64,000 nucleotides of DNA, taken from Staphylococcus simulans (GTDB lineage: Bacteria > Bacillota > Bacilli > Staphylococcales > Staphylococcaceae). Numbering within the stretch: the stretch's first letter is position 1; each line of letters opens with the position of its first letter. The position numbers and the translations under genes were made by a program. The stretch lies in contig NZ_PPRU01000019.1 in assembly GCF_002902285.1 (NCBI RefSeq), forward strand, positions 1 to 64,000. Reading direction: 5' to 3'. The notes below the pieces were generated by a model. It was not told where the DNA came from. It saw only the letters and a list, made by a program, of their open reading frames with translations, and did not search any database. Below are positions 27,681-37,183 of the stretch, in pieces.

Positions 27681-27957
27681 TCGAGTCCAAAAATAAGAAA
27701 ATTATATTTCACTATTTTAAGGCAATTTCACACAGAATTTGCAAGATGAACAGATTGGTTAGGGGTTTAACCAATATGTTCTGTATAGTTGAGAAATCGT
27801 GTTCAAAGTTGTGATGACAAGTCATGTCTAAGCAAATAGAAATATGAGTAATTGTACTTATTTGGACAAGAGTATTGTGAAGGAATACTCGGTTAACTGA
27901 TTACCAACACAATATGTAGTGGCAGGGAGCAATGCATTTAACATATCGAAATAAACT

Positions 27958-28028
27958 AAAACATGCAGCAGTCACAACTTCTTTTTAGAAACAGCAATAC
28001 CAGTACGGCAGCCTGGCATGTTTTTTAA
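27958..28028 (+). terminator. leader terminator before nrdI (probable attenuator)
   Basis: AAAACATGC (27958-27966) pairs with GCATGTTTT (28016-28024), with T28021-T28026 as the U-tract. It ends 70 bp before the nrdI ATG. The 5' arm's ATGCA (27963-27967) can instead pair with TGCAT (27933-27937), an antiterminator-like alternative. Confidence 0.6.
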
Positions 28029-28097
28029 TTATGAATAATATGTGCATGACGCTATGTGACGATTAAGCGCGTTCTTTGTAAGAAAGCGGGTGATTCA

Positions 28098-28499
28098 ATG
28101 AAGGTAGTATATTTTTCATTTACTGGTAACGTGAGACGATTTGTTGCAAGAACTGAATTTGAGGACACTTTAGAGATTACAAATGATAACTGCGCGGATG
28201 TGCGCTTGGATGAGCCTTATGTATTGGTCACTAGTACAATCGGCTTTGGAGAAGTGCCAGATGTTGTCAAAACATTTTTAAGTCATAACGGAAACATGAT
28301 CAGAGCAGTGGTCGGCAGTGGTAACCGTAACTGGGGTCAAAACTTTGCGAAAGCCAGCGAGACCATTTCTCGAGAATATCTCGTTCCGCTATTAATGAAA
28401 TTTGAAGTACAAGGTACAAAGAAAGACGTAGAAGAGTTTAAAGATAAGGTGGGGCATTTATATGAAGACTATGAACGAAAAGCAATACAATCATATTGA
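28098..28499 (+). CDS. nrdI: flavodoxin-like NrdI protein
   Basis: Flavodoxin-like FMN protein of 133 aa that delivers an oxidant to assemble the dimanganese-tyrosyl radical cofactor of NrdF. The N-terminus reads [16 protein letters not shown], with the FMN phosphate loop, then [11 protein letters not shown] and a GSGNRNWG motif. The frame is open from 28056, but GGGTGA lies 4 nt before the ATG at 28098. It overlaps nrdE by 38 nt. First gene of nrdI-nrdE-nrdF. Confidence 0.94.
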   Translation: MKVVYFSFTGNVRRFVARTEFEDTLEITNDNCADVRLDEPYVLVTSTIGFGEVPDVVKTFLSHNGNMIRAVVGSGNRNWGQNFAKASETISREYLVPLLMKFEVQGTKKDVEEFKDKVGHLYEDYERKAIQSY

Positions 28500-30567
28500 G
28501 TTAAATAATGAGGTTACAAAGCGTAAAGAAAATGGTTTCTTCAGCTTAGAAAAAGACCAAGAAGCGCTAGAAGTTTATTTAGAAGAAATCAAAGATCATA
28601 CGATTTATTTCGATTCAGAAATCGAACGTTTGCACTATCTTGTAGATAATGATTTCTATGTAGATGTATTCCAAACATATAGTGAAGAAGACTTAAAAGA
28701 AATTACTGAATATGCACGCAGTATTCCATTTACATTTGCGAGCTATATGTCAGCAAGTAAATTCTTCAAAGATTATGCATTAAAAACAAACGATAAAAAA
28801 CAATATTTAGAAGACTATACACAACACGTGACTATTGTCGCACTTTATTTAGCAGATGGTGACAAAGCGCAAGCAAAACAATTTATTTCATCTATGATTG
28901 AACAACGTTACCAACCTGCAACACCAACATTCTTAAACGCAGGCCGTGCCCGTAGAGGTGAGCTTGTATCATGTTTCTTATTAGAAGTAGATGACAGCTT
29001 AAACTCTATCAACTTTATTGATTCAACAGCGAAACAATTAAGTAAAATCGGCGGCGGTGTCGCAATCAACTTATCTAAACTTCGTGCACGTGGTGAAGCA
29101 ATCAAAGGAATCAAAGGTGTCGCAAAAGGTGTCTTACCTGTAGCAAAATCACTTGAAGGCGGCTTCAGCTACGCAGACCAATTAGGTCAAAGACCAGGTG
29201 CTGGTGCTGTTTACCTAAACATCTTCCACTATGATGTTGAAGAATTCTTAGATACGAAAAAAGTAAACGCAGATGAAGACCTTCGTCTAGCAACAATTTC
29301 TACAGGTTTAATCGTACCTGCTAAATTCTTTGAACTTGCAAAAGAAGGTAAAGACTTCTACATGTTCGCACCACACACAGTTTACAATGAATACGGTGTA
29401 ACATTAGATGATATCGATCTTGATAAATACTATGATGAAATGGTCGAAAATCCGAATGTCTTAAAACGTAAAAAAGATGCACGTGAAATGTTAAATACAA
29501 TTGCTCAAACACAATTACAATCAGGTTATCCTTATTTAATGTTTAAAGATAACGCAAACAAAGTACATGCCAACTCAAACATTGGACAAATCAAAATGAG
29601 TAACTTATGTACTGAAATCTTCCAATTACAAGAAACATCTATTATCAATGACTATGGTGTGGAAGATGAAATCAAACGTGACATTTCATGTAACTTAGGT
29701 TCGTTGAACATTGTCAATGTGATGGAATCAGGTAAATTCAGAGATTCTGTACACACAGGTATGGATGCTTTAACAGTTGTAAGTGACGAAGCAAACATCC
29801 AAAACGCACCAGGTGTACGTAAAGCAAACAGTGAATTGCACTCTGTTGGTTTAGGTGTTATGAACTTGCATGGTTACCTTGCGAAGAACCAAATCGGTTA
29901 TGAATCTGAAGAAGCAAAAGACTTCGCAAATGTGTTCTTTATGATGATGAACTATTACTCAATCGAGCGTTCAATGCAAATTGCGAAAGAACGCGGCGAA
30001 GCTTATAAAGAATTCGAGAAATCAGATTATGCGAGCGGTAAATACTTTGAAAAGTATACAGAAGCGGATATCGTGCCTGAATACGAAAAAGTTAAACCTT
30101 TATTTGAAGGTTTAGAAATCCCTACTGCAGAAGATTGGAAAGCTTTAGCAGAAGATGTTAAGCAATATGGTTTATATCATGCTTATCGTCTTGCGATTGC
30201 GCCAACACAAAGTATTTCTTACGTGCAAAACGCAACAAGTTCAGTAATGCCGATTGTTGACCAAATCGAACGTCGTACGTATGGCAACGCAGAAACATTC
30301 TATCCAATGCCATTCTTATCACCACAAACAATGTGGTACTACAAATCAGCATTCAATACAGATCAAATGCGTTTAATTGATTTAGTAGCAACAATCCAAC
30401 AACACGTTGACCAAGGTATCTCAACAATCCTTTACGTTAACTCAGAAATCTCTACACGTGAATTAGCACGTTTATATGTCTATGCACATCATAAAGGTCT
30501 AAAATCACTTTATTATACACGTAACAAATTATTAAGCGTAGAAGAATGTACAAGCTGCGCAATCTAA
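28462..30567 (+). CDS. nrdE: class Ib ribonucleotide reductase, alpha subunit
   Basis: Large catalytic subunit, 701 aa, reducing ribonucleoside diphosphates. Active-site cysteines are visible in VSCFLLE, NLCTEIF and SCNLGSLN, and the C-terminal redox pair is CTSC in the final residues (ECTSCAI). It lacks a long N-terminal ATP cone, as expected for class Ib. AAGGTGGGG lies 7 nt before the ATG, inside nrdI. A 112-bp gap with a hairpin separates it from nrdF. Confidence 0.96.
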   Translation: MKTMNEKQYNHIELNNEVTKRKENGFFSLEKDQEALEVYLEEIKDHTIYFDSEIERLHYLVDNDFYVDVFQTYSEEDLKEITEYARSIPFTFASYMSASKFFKDYALKTNDKKQYLEDYTQHVTIVALYLADGDKAQAKQFISSMIEQRYQPATPTFLNAGRARRGELVSCFLLEVDDSLNSINFIDSTAKQLSKIGGGVAINLSKLRARGEAIKGIKGVAKGVLPVAKSLEGGFSYADQLGQRPGAGAVYLNIFHYDVEEFLDTKKVNADEDLRLATISTGLIVPAKFFELAKEGKDFYMFAPHTVYNEYGVTLDDIDLDKYYDEMVENPNVLKRKKDAREMLNTIAQTQLQSGYPYLMFKDNANKVHANSNIGQIKMSNLCTEIFQLQETSIINDYGVEDEIKRDISCNLGSLNIVNVMESGKFRDSVHTGMDALTVVSDEANIQNAPGVRKANSELHSVGLGVMNLHGYLAKNQIGYESEEAKDFANVFFMMMNYYSIERSMQIAKERGEAYKEFEKSDYASGKYFEKYTEADIVPEYEKVKPLFEGLEIPTAEDWKALAEDVKQYGLYHAYRLAIAPTQSISYVQNATSSVMPIVDQIERRTYGNAETFYPMPFLSPQTMWYYKSAFNTDQMRLIDLVATIQQHVDQGISTILYVNSEISTRELARLYVYAHHKGLKSLYYTRNKLLSVEECTSCAI

Positions 30568-30580
30568 TGAAGCCTATCAA

Positions 30581-30605
30581 GGAACAATCTTAACGAGGTT
30601 GTTCC
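30581..30605 (+). other. hairpin between nrdE and nrdF
   Basis: GGAACAA/TTGTTCC with an 11-nt loop. There is no immediate T-run (a TTTTTT comes 14 nt later), so it is more likely an RNA processing or stability element, or a leaky terminator, than a full stop. Confidence 0.55.
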
Positions 30606-30679
30606 TCTAATCATATAAATTTTTTAAACGGAATTTGAACGAGTAAAATTAAAAATCAAGAATGGGGAAATGCACTTTG

Positions 30680-31654
30680 ATGATTGCTGTCAATTGGAAC
30701 ACGCAAGAAGATATGACAAACATGTTTTGGCGACAAAACATCTCCCAAATGTGGGTAGAAACTGAATTTAAAGTTTCTAAAGATATTGCGAGTTGGAAAA
30801 CATTAACACCAGAAGAACAAGATACATTTAAGAAGGCACTTGCAGGTTTAACAGGTTTAGATACACATCAAGCTGATGACGGCATGCCTTTAGTCATGAT
30901 GCATACAAAAGATTTACGTAAAAAAGCTGTCTACTCATTTATGGGTATGATGGAACAAATCCATGCGAAAAGTTATTCTCACATTTTCACAACATTATTA
31001 CCATCTAGTGAGACAAACTATCTTTTAGATACATGGGTACTTGAAGAACCACATTTAAAATTCAAATCAGATAAAATTGTGGGTAACTATCATAAATTAT
31101 GGAGAAAAGATGCATCAGTATATGACCAATATATGGCACGTGTATCTAGTGTGTTCTTAGAAACATTCTTATTCTATTCTGGATTCTACTATCCACTTTA
31201 TCTTGCTGGACAAGGTCGTATGACAACATCTGGTGAAATCATCCGTAAGATTTTATTAGACGAGTCTATCCACGGTGTGTTCACTGGTTTAGATGCGCAA
31301 CACATGCGTAATGAACTTTCAGAAAATGAAAAACAACGTGCAGATCAAGAAATGTATAAACTATTAGATGAGTTATACAAAAACGAAGTTTCTTATACAC
31401 ATTCACTATATGACCAAATTGGTTTAACAGATGATGTATTGAACTATGTACGTTATAACGGAAACAAAGCATTATCGAACTTAGGTTTTGAACCTTATTT
31501 CGAAGAACGCGAATTCAACCCAATTATCGAAAACGCATTAGATACGTCAACGAAAAACCATGACTTCTTCTCAGTTAAAGGTGACGGTTATACGTTAGCG
31601 TTAAACGTAGAAGCATTACGTGATGAAGACTTTATTTTTGATGATGAAAAATAA
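30680..31654 (+). CDS. nrdF: class Ib ribonucleotide reductase, beta subunit
   Basis: Radical-bearing small subunit of about 324 aa. Metal ligands are seen in MMEQIHAKSYSH (Glu, His) and LDESIHGVFTG (Glu, His), with a further Asp/Glu set in LTGLDTHQADDG and VLEEPH. The radical tyrosine lies in the helix around AKSYSHIF. A frame opens at 30662, but GGGGAA lies about 11 nt before the ATG at 30680 and MIAVNWNTQ is a normal start. Works with NrdE and NrdI; a terminator follows. Confidence 0.95.
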   Translation: MIAVNWNTQEDMTNMFWRQNISQMWVETEFKVSKDIASWKTLTPEEQDTFKKALAGLTGLDTHQADDGMPLVMMHTKDLRKKAVYSFMGMMEQIHAKSYSHIFTTLLPSSETNYLLDTWVLEEPHLKFKSDKIVGNYHKLWRKDASVYDQYMARVSSVFLETFLFYSGFYYPLYLAGQGRMTTSGEIIRKILLDESIHGVFTGLDAQHMRNELSENEKQRADQEMYKLLDELYKNEVSYTHSLYDQIGLTDDVLNYVRYNGNKALSNLGFEPYFEEREFNPIIENALDTSTKNHDFFSVKGDGYTLALNVEALRDEDFIFDDEK

Positions 31655-31667
31655 ATAATATCATTTT

Positions 31668-31722
31668 GAAGAGCATTGATTCTGACTGTGAAAACAGTTT
31701 GAAGTCATTGCTCTTTTTTTGT
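31668..31722 (+). terminator. terminator of nrdIEF
   Basis: Outer stem AAGAGCA.TGA/TCA.TGCTCTT around a smaller ACTGT/ACAGT hairpin, then TTTTTTTG. Confidence 0.88.
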
Positions 31723-31857
31723 TTTAAAAAAATGTAATTGAAAATAAAATATGTTGAAGCAAAAGAGTTAATCGAAATAAAGAGAGAAAAAATACATTCT
31801 ATCTCAGGGAATAGCCTATATTTTTAAAAGAATTTTCCTGAAAATGTTTGAAAAGCA

Positions 31858-31915
31858 TTGATAAAACGAGAGAAACTGATACGATAGAAAGTAAGTGAAA
31901 ATGATTATCAGTTAC
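31858..31915 (+). promoter_or_regulatory. sstABCD promoter with Fur box
   Basis: TTGATA (31858-31863), 16 nt, TG-A-TACGAT (31880-31885, extended -10), followed by TGAAAATGATTATCAGTTA (31896-31914), a strong match to the Fur box. The operator covers the transcription start, so iron-loaded Fur should block the operon. Confidence 0.85.
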
Positions 31916-31956
31916 AGTTAATCATTAATTGTTTTTAGAGGGGATAGGAGTTTCAA

Positions 31957-32928
31957 ATGATTAAACAACTCATGCGCTTTCCAGTTTTATTAATTCTTTT
32001 TATATTTTTGACTATCCTTTCATTGTTTGTGGGCGTTAGTCAGCTTTCTATTACACAAATTTTTCATTTAACCGCAGATCAGCAAAATATACTTGTTTCG
32101 AGCCGTATTCCAAGAACAGTCAGTATTATCATTTCAGGCAGTTCTTTAGCACTGGCTGGACTGATTATGCAACAGATGATGCAAAACAAGTTCGTCAGTC
32201 CGACAACTGCAGGGACGATGGAGTGGGCGAAACTAGGGATCCTCATCTCATTAATCTTCTTTCCGCAAGCGCATATTTTAATTAAGCTGTTATTCGCTAT
32301 GGTACTTAGTATCGGCGGAACAATCTTCTTTATGAAATTGATTCAAATTATACGTTTTAAAGATGTTATATTCGTGCCGTTACTCGGTATTATGATTGGC
32401 GGTATTATATCTAGTTTAACAACGTTTGTGGCATTAAGGACGAATGCACTGCAAAGTATTGGGAACTGGTTGAACGGTAACTTTGCGATTATCACAAGCG
32501 GTCGATACGAAGTCTTATATTTAAGCATCCCATTGCTTATTGTTACGTATATTTTTGCCAACTATTTCACTATTGCTGGTATGGGTAAAGACTTCAGCCA
32601 TAACTTAGGAGTCAACTACGATCGAATTATGATGTTCGGCTTAACGATTACCGCAACAATGACCGCATTAGTCGTTGTGACAGTTGGTACTTTACCGTTC
32701 TTAGGCTTAATTGTGCCGAATATTGTGTCTATCTATAGAGGAGACCATTTAAAAAATGCCTTGCCGCACACTGCAGTCTTAGGTGCGATTTTTGTATTGG
32801 TGTCCGACATCTTAGGACGTGTGATTGTTTATCCATATGAAATCAATATCGGATTGACTATCGGTGTCTTCGGGACATTAATTTTCTTAGTAATGTTATT
32901 TAAAGGGAGTCGCAACTATGAGTCATAA
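31957..32928 (+). CDS. sstA: iron-siderophore ABC transporter permease SstA
   Basis: FecCD-family permease of 323 aa with about eight to nine TM helices. Motifs SSRIPRTVSIIISGSSLALAG near the N-terminus (read in parts) and GTLPFLGLIVPNIV near residue 250 are typical. In staphylococci SstABCD imports iron bound to catecholamines and catechol siderophores. AGGAG lies 7-8 nt before the ATG. First gene under the Fur box; overlaps sstB by 11 nt. Confidence 0.93.
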   Translation: MIKQLMRFPVLLILFIFLTILSLFVGVSQLSITQIFHLTADQQNILVSSRIPRTVSIIISGSSLALAGLIMQQMMQNKFVSPTTAGTMEWAKLGILISLIFFPQAHILIKLLFAMVLSIGGTIFFMKLIQIIRFKDVIFVPLLGIMIGGIISSLTTFVALRTNALQSIGNWLNGNFAIITSGRYEVLYLSIPLLIVTYIFANYFTIAGMGKDFSHNLGVNYDRIMMFGLTITATMTALVVVTVGTLPFLGLIVPNIVSIYRGDHLKNALPHTAVLGAIFVLVSDILGRVIVYPYEINIGLTIGVFGTLIFLVMLFKGSRNYES

Positions 32929-33877
32929 ACAAAGTAATATCAGATTATTTATATTATTGGGTGTAGTTGTGGTAACAGGTATTTTATATCTCTTGTTAGG
33001 CATTGACTTTGATATCTTTGCGTATCAGATACAAAGTCGAATCAGGAAACTGATTTTAATGATTTTAGTCGGTGCAGCGATTGGTACCTCTGTCATTATA
33101 TTCCAAGCGATTACAGTCAACCGATTATTAACACCGTCTATGATGGGATTAGATGCGGTCTATATGTTTGTCAAAGTTGTCTTAGTCTTTATCTTTGGTA
33201 TTCAATCAATGGCAGTGACAAATATTTATCTCAACTTTGCGTTAACATTAGTCGCAATGATTATATTCGCACTTATTCTATTCCAGGGTGTTTTTAAATA
33301 CGGTAACTTCTCAGTGTACTTTATCTTATTAATCGGCGTGATTTTAGGTACATTCTTTAGAAGTATCACTGGCTTTATCGAACTCGTAATCAACCCTGAA
33401 GATTTCTTAGCTGTACAAAGTTCAATGTTTGCGAACTTTAATGCATCGAACTCAAAATTAGTTGCCATCAGCAGCATTGTCTTAGTTATTCTAATTTTAA
33501 TTACAATTAAAATCTTGCCTTATTTAGACGTATTACTATTAGGGAAAGCACAGGCATTGAACTTAGGTGTCAACTATACACGAATGACACGTTTATTAAT
33601 GATTATGGTCGCGTTATTAACTTCAATCGCTACAGCGCTTGTTGGTCCGATTACATTCTTAGGGTTATTAACTGTGAACATTGCGCATGAAGTCATGAAA
33701 ACATATGAACATAAATACTTATTACCTGCGACAATATTTTTAAGCTGGATCAGCTTATTTACTGCAGAATGGATTGTAGAACATTTATTTGAAGCCACGA
33801 CAGAAGTAAGTATCCTCATCAACTTAATCGGAGGAAGTTACTTCGTATACTTATTGATTAAAAGGAGAAATTCATGA
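32918..33877 (+). CDS. sstB: iron-siderophore ABC transporter permease SstB
   Basis: Second FecCD permease, 319 aa, forming a heterodimer with SstA. It shows the family end motif VGPITFLGLLTVNIAHEVM and eight to nine TM helices. AAAGGGAGT precedes the ATG. It overlaps sstA by 11 nt and sstC by 4 nt, so the three membrane and ATPase genes are tightly coupled. Confidence 0.93.
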   Translation: MSHKQSNIRLFILLGVVVVTGILYLLLGIDFDIFAYQIQSRIRKLILMILVGAAIGTSVIIFQAITVNRLLTPSMMGLDAVYMFVKVVLVFIFGIQSMAVTNIYLNFALTLVAMIIFALILFQGVFKYGNFSVYFILLIGVILGTFFRSITGFIELVINPEDFLAVQSSMFANFNASNSKLVAISSIVLVILILITIKILPYLDVLLLGKAQALNLGVNYTRMTRLLMIMVALLTSIATALVGPITFLGLLTVNIAHEVMKTYEHKYLLPATIFLSWISLFTAEWIVEHLFEATTEVSILINLIGGSYFVYLLIKRRNS

Positions 33878-34635
33878 TGATACAAGTTCAAGATTTAAAT
33901 AAAACGATTCATGATAAACCGATTCTTAAAGATATTAACGTAGAAATTCGTAAAGGACGTTTGACGTCATTAATAGGTCCAAACGGGGCAGGTAAAAGTA
34001 CCTTATTATCTGCGGTCAGCCGTTTAATGGATATAGATACAGGTTCTATAGAACTTGAACACGAAGGTATTGGCGCATTTACAAGTAATGAAATTGCGAA
34101 GAAGCTTTCAGTTTTAAAACAAACGAATCATACTGAACTAAATATTACAGTCGAACAATTAGTCGCATTCGGTCGCTTCCCATACTCTAAAGGCCGATTA
34201 GACGATACAGATAAAGAAAAAATCAATGAAGCTTTAGATTTACTCCAACTACAAGAAATCAGAGATCGTAATCTTAAAACACTTTCAGGTGGTCAACGTC
34301 AACGTGCTTATATTGCGATGACAATCGCACAAGATACAGAATGTATCTTATTAGACGAACCGCTGAATAATCTAGACATGAAATATTCAGTAGAAATTAT
34401 GAAAACATTGAGAAAGCTAACACGAGAACATGGCAAAACAATTGTAATTGTATTACACGATATCAACTTTGCGTCTAGTTATTCAGATGATGTAATTGCG
34501 ATGAAAGATGGCGAAATCGTCAAAGCGAGTGAACGAGACGAAGTTATTCAACCAAGCATCTTAAGACATCTTTATGACATGGATGTCGATATCGAATGCA
34601 TCAGAGGCCAAAGAATTTGCCTATATTATAGTTAA
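33874..34635 (+). CDS. sstC: iron-siderophore ABC transporter ATPase SstC
   Basis: FepC/FhuC-type ATPase, 253 aa. Walker A GPNGAGKST (35-43), signature LSGGQRQRAY, Walker B CILLDEPLNNLD, switch His in VLHDINFA. AAGGAG precedes two adjacent ATG codons (33874 and 33877), either of which could be used. It powers uptake through SstAB of ligand captured by SstD. Confidence 0.93.
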   Translation: MMIQVQDLNKTIHDKPILKDINVEIRKGRLTSLIGPNGAGKSTLLSAVSRLMDIDTGSIELEHEGIGAFTSNEIAKKLSVLKQTNHTELNITVEQLVAFGRFPYSKGRLDDTDKEKINEALDLLQLQEIRDRNLKTLSGGQRQRAYIAMTIAQDTECILLDEPLNNLDMKYSVEIMKTLRKLTREHGKTIVIVLHDINFASSYSDDVIAMKDGEIVKASERDEVIQPSILRHLYDMDVDIECIRGQRICLYYS

Positions 34636-34658
34636 ACACTGACCATTTGAAAGGGGTG

Positions 34659-34678
34659 ATGCCGATTTTTTACGGCAT
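34659..34678 (+). other. hairpin between sstC and sstD
   Basis: ATGCCG/CGGCAT with an 8-nt T-rich loop, in the 85-bp gap. It could stabilise the downstream sstD message or weaken read-through; there is no U-tract after it. Confidence 0.45.
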
Positions 34679-34720
34679 ATCAAGACGGGGGTCTAACACA
34701 TTTCAGGAGGATAAAGAAAA

Positions 34721-35749
34721 ATGAAGAAATTAGGCTTATTTATTTTAGTTAGTATTATGTTTTTACTTGCTGCGTGTGGTAATGGCAGTGATTCAAAAGA
34801 AAGTTCAGAAAAAGGTTCATCAGATAAAAAGACAGTTAAAATTGAAAATAATTACCAATTAAGAAGTGAAGATCCTAAAGGCGGCGACGAAAAAGGGGTT
34901 AAAAATGAAGTTGAAGTACCAGTGAACCCTAAAAATGCTGTCGTTTTAGACTATGGTGCATTAGATACACTTAAAGCTATGGGTGTCGCAGATAAAGTTA
35001 AAGCAGTACCTAAAGGTGAAGGCAACAGCACATTACCAGACTTCTTAAAAGAATTTAAAGATGACAAATACATCAACACAGGTTCATTAAAAGAAGTGAA
35101 CTTCGATAAAATTGCGCAAGCTAAACCAGAAGTTATCTTCATTTCATCACGTACAGCTAACCAAAAGAATTTAGATGAATTCAAAAAAGCAGCACCAGAC
35201 GCTAAAGTTGTTTATGTAGGTGCTGATGATAAAGACTATGTCAATTCAGTGAAGAAAAATGCTGAAAACTTAGGTGAAATTTACGATAAAGAAGATAAAG
35301 CGAAGTCATTAAATAAAGAATTAGACAAAAAAATCGCTGACATGAAAGATAAAACAAAAGATTTTGATAAAAAAGTAATGTACTTATTAGTAAACGAAGG
35401 TGAATTATCTACTTTCGGTCCTAAAGAACGTTTCGGCAGCTTAGTTTATAACACATTAGGCTTTAAACCAGCTGACAGCAAAATCAAAGGCAGCTCACAT
35501 GGTCAAAACGTAACAAACGAATACATCAATGAGAAAAATCCAGATGTGATTTTAGCAATGGACCGTGGTCAAGCTATTGGTAGTAAATCAACTGCGAAAC
35601 AAGTCTTAGGAAACGATGTAATTAAGAATGTTAAAGCAGTTAAAGACGATGAAATTTATGAACTTGATCCGAAATTATGGTACTTTGCTTCAGGTTCAAC
35701 AACTACAACAATGAAACAAATTGACGAATTAAAAGAGGTTGTTAAATAA
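34721..35749 (+). CDS. sstD: siderophore-binding lipoprotein SstD
   Basis: Substrate-binding lipoprotein of the iron-catechol importer, 342 aa. The lipobox is LAAC with Cys19, followed by a Ser/Lys-rich flexible linker. The periplasmic-binding-protein type III fold is suggested by the long central helix region and AVVLDYGALDTLKAMGVADK near the start (read in parts). GGAGG lies about 10 nt before the ATG. It is anchored on the outer membrane face and hands ligand to SstAB. It ends the operon at a bidirectional terminator. Confidence 0.93.
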   Translation: MKKLGLFILVSIMFLLAACGNGSDSKESSEKGSSDKKTVKIENNYQLRSEDPKGGDEKGVKNEVEVPVNPKNAVVLDYGALDTLKAMGVADKVKAVPKGEGNSTLPDFLKEFKDDKYINTGSLKEVNFDKIAQAKPEVIFISSRTANQKNLDEFKKAAPDAKVVYVGADDKDYVNSVKKNAENLGEIYDKEDKAKSLNKELDKKIADMKDKTKDFDKKVMYLLVNEGELSTFGPKERFGSLVYNTLGFKPADSKIKGSSHGQNVTNEYINEKNPDVILAMDRGQAIGSKSTAKQVLGNDVIKNVKAVKDDEIYELDPKLWYFASGSTTTTMKQIDELKEVVK

Positions 35750-35783
35750 TAATTACCGTTTTTAATAGGGGGAAGATGGTAAT

Positions 35784-35829
35784 TAAAAAACCGAGTCGGA
35801 ATGCAATATATTTCCGGCTCGGTTTTATT
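35784..35829. terminator. bidirectional terminator between sstD and the CHY gene
   Basis: Stem AAACCGAG.CGGAA/TTCCG.CTCGGTTT with a T-rich flank on both sides. Confidence 0.9.
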
Positions 35830-35864
35830 TAGTTTAAATTGTCATTAATTTGTATACTGTTACT

Positions 35865-36191
35865 TTAAACGTCAAAGTATAAAGGATAATGTGCAGCGCA
35901 TCTTGGATTGAATTGCGCATCACAGTGCGGACAATGATCTGTTTCCATATATTCCTTGATTGACAATGTGGTGTCACATACACCACATAAAATCGCATGT
36001 TCATCGAATTCTGATTTTGACCATGGCACAGGTGCATGTTCTTCTGATTCATTATGGCAATGAATACATGCATAGAATTTATTACAGCATTTGAATTTAA
36101 TGGCGATAACATCAATAGGTGTATGGTAATGCGTACAACGCGTCTCATTGTCTAGACCGATACCATGAACAGTATGATGTTTATTATTCAT
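35865..36191 (-). CDS. CHY zinc finger protein
   Basis: 108-aa protein of the CHY zinc-finger family. The cysteine and histidine series is [27 protein letters not shown] and [18 protein letters not shown], enough for about three zinc ions. Its cellular role is unknown in bacteria. The frame is open further upstream inside murB, but the ATG at 36191 overlaps the end of murB by 8 nt and starts the conserved part. The ribosome binding site is weak (AGAAG), so translation is likely coupled to murB. Confidence 0.82.
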   Translation of the reverse strand: MNNKHHTVHGIGLDNETRCTHYHTPIDVIAIKFKCCNKFYACIHCHNESEEHAPVPWSKSEFDEHAILCGVCDTTLSIKEYMETDHCPHCDAQFNPRCAAHYPLYFDV

Positions 36192-37107
36192 CTTCTGGAT
36201 GATCACCAATAACACGTACTTCTGGATGCAATTCGACATCAAATTTTTCTTTAACGACTTGTTGTACATGGTGAATCAAGTCTTCATAATCTGTCGCAGT
36301 ACCGTTATCAACATTGACCATAAATCCAGCATGTTTCGTTGAAACTTCAACACCGCCGATACGGTGGCCTTGTAAGTCAGAGTCTTGAATTAATTTACCC
36401 GCAAAGTGGCCTGGTGGTCTTTGGAAAACACTGCCGCATGAAGGATATTCAAGAGGTTGTTTTGACTCACGACGTTCTGTTAGGTCGTCCATAACGGCTT
36501 GGATTTCATCTTGTTTGCCAGGTGTTAAGTTAAATGCAGCTTCTAGCACAACCAAGTGTTGTTTTTGAACAATACTGCTTCGGTAGCCAAGTTCTAATTC
36601 ATCACGTGTAAGTTGTACAAGTTCACCGCGTTCATTAACACATACCGCGTAATCAATACAATCACGGACTTCGCCGCCATAAGCACCGGCATTCATAAAG
36701 ACAGCACCGCCAATTGATCCTGGGATACCGCAAGCAAACTCTAAGCCAGTTAAAGATTCATCACGTGCAGTACGGGAGACATCAATAATCGCTGCACCGC
36801 TTCCTGCAATTATGACATTATCTTCAACTTTAATATAATCCATAGACAATAGGCTCAATACAATCCCGCGAATACCACCTTCACGAATAATAATATTAGA
36901 GCCGTTGCCTAAATAAGTGACAGGAATGTTGTTGATTCTAGCAATGTGATTGATGGCTTGAACTTCTTCAAAAGTTGTCGGACTGAGATAGAAGTCAGCA
37001 TTTCCTCCTGTTTGCGTATAAGTATAGCGTTTTAATGGTTCATCAACTTTAATAATTTCTTCTGGCAGAACTTTTTTCAGTTCTGTAAGAATGTCATCTT
37101 TGTGCAA
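36184..37107 (-). CDS. murB: UDP-N-acetylenolpyruvoylglucosamine reductase
   Basis: FAD enzyme that makes UDP-MurNAc with NADPH, the second committed step of peptidoglycan synthesis. 307 aa, type II MurB. FAD motifs are [14 protein letters not shown] and [19 protein letters not shown]; the catalytic region is [18 protein letters not shown] (Ser proton donor) with a late Glu in HPEVRVIG. The start is a TTG, 8 nt after AAGGGAG; no ATG upstream fits. The CHY zinc finger gene overlaps its end. Confidence 0.95.
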   Translation of the reverse strand: MHKDDILTELKKVLPEEIIKVDEPLKRYTYTQTGGNADFYLSPTTFEEVQAINHIARINNIPVTYLGNGSNIIIREGGIRGIVLSLLSMDYIKVEDNVIIAGSGAAIIDVSRTARDESLTGLEFACGIPGSIGGAVFMNAGAYGGEVRDCIDYAVCVNERGELVQLTRDELELGYRSSIVQKQHLVVLEAAFNLTPGKQDEIQAVMDDLTERRESKQPLEYPSCGSVFQRPPGHFAGKLIQDSDLQGHRIGGVEVSTKHAGFMVNVDNGTATDYEDLIHHVQQVVKEKFDVELHPEVRVIGDHPEDE

Positions 37108-37183
37108 CGATAGAACTCCCTTTCAATTATTTTCACTTTCTTATTATAGCAATGAAACAGGCTTTTTGTGAAATACAATCCGC

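Larger units (their letters stand above)
27214..28097 (+). other. 880-bp control region and leader of nrdIEF
   Basis: This contains no gene of normal size. From left to right it holds a minus-strand ribosome binding site for the DMT gene, a plus-strand promoter with a LexA-like operator (27288-27335), a short SOS-region ORF of 21 codons (27442-27507, weak RBS), the nrd promoter and two NrdR boxes (27601-27680), a set of leader hairpins (27748-27781, 27839-27862, 27870-27890) and an intrinsic terminator (27958-28028). The 13-bp sequence TTGTGATGACAAG occurs twice (27437-27449 and 27809-27821). The leader looks like an attenuator or riboswitch of a class I cannot name. Confidence 0.6.

Noticed and set aside
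27690-28028. Cobalamin riboswitch or T-box in the nrd leader
   Set aside because: The conserved cobalamin core and the T-box sequence are not found; a class Ib reductase also does not need B12.
34659-34724. 21-codon frame between sstC and sstD ending at the sstD start
   Set aside because: AAAGGGG is only about 2 nt from its ATG, too near, and the frame covers a hairpin; no homology is evident.
35834-36148. 104-codon minus-strand frame overlapping the CHY gene
   Set aside because: Another frame of the same strand; the zinc-ligand spacing is only in the CHY frame.
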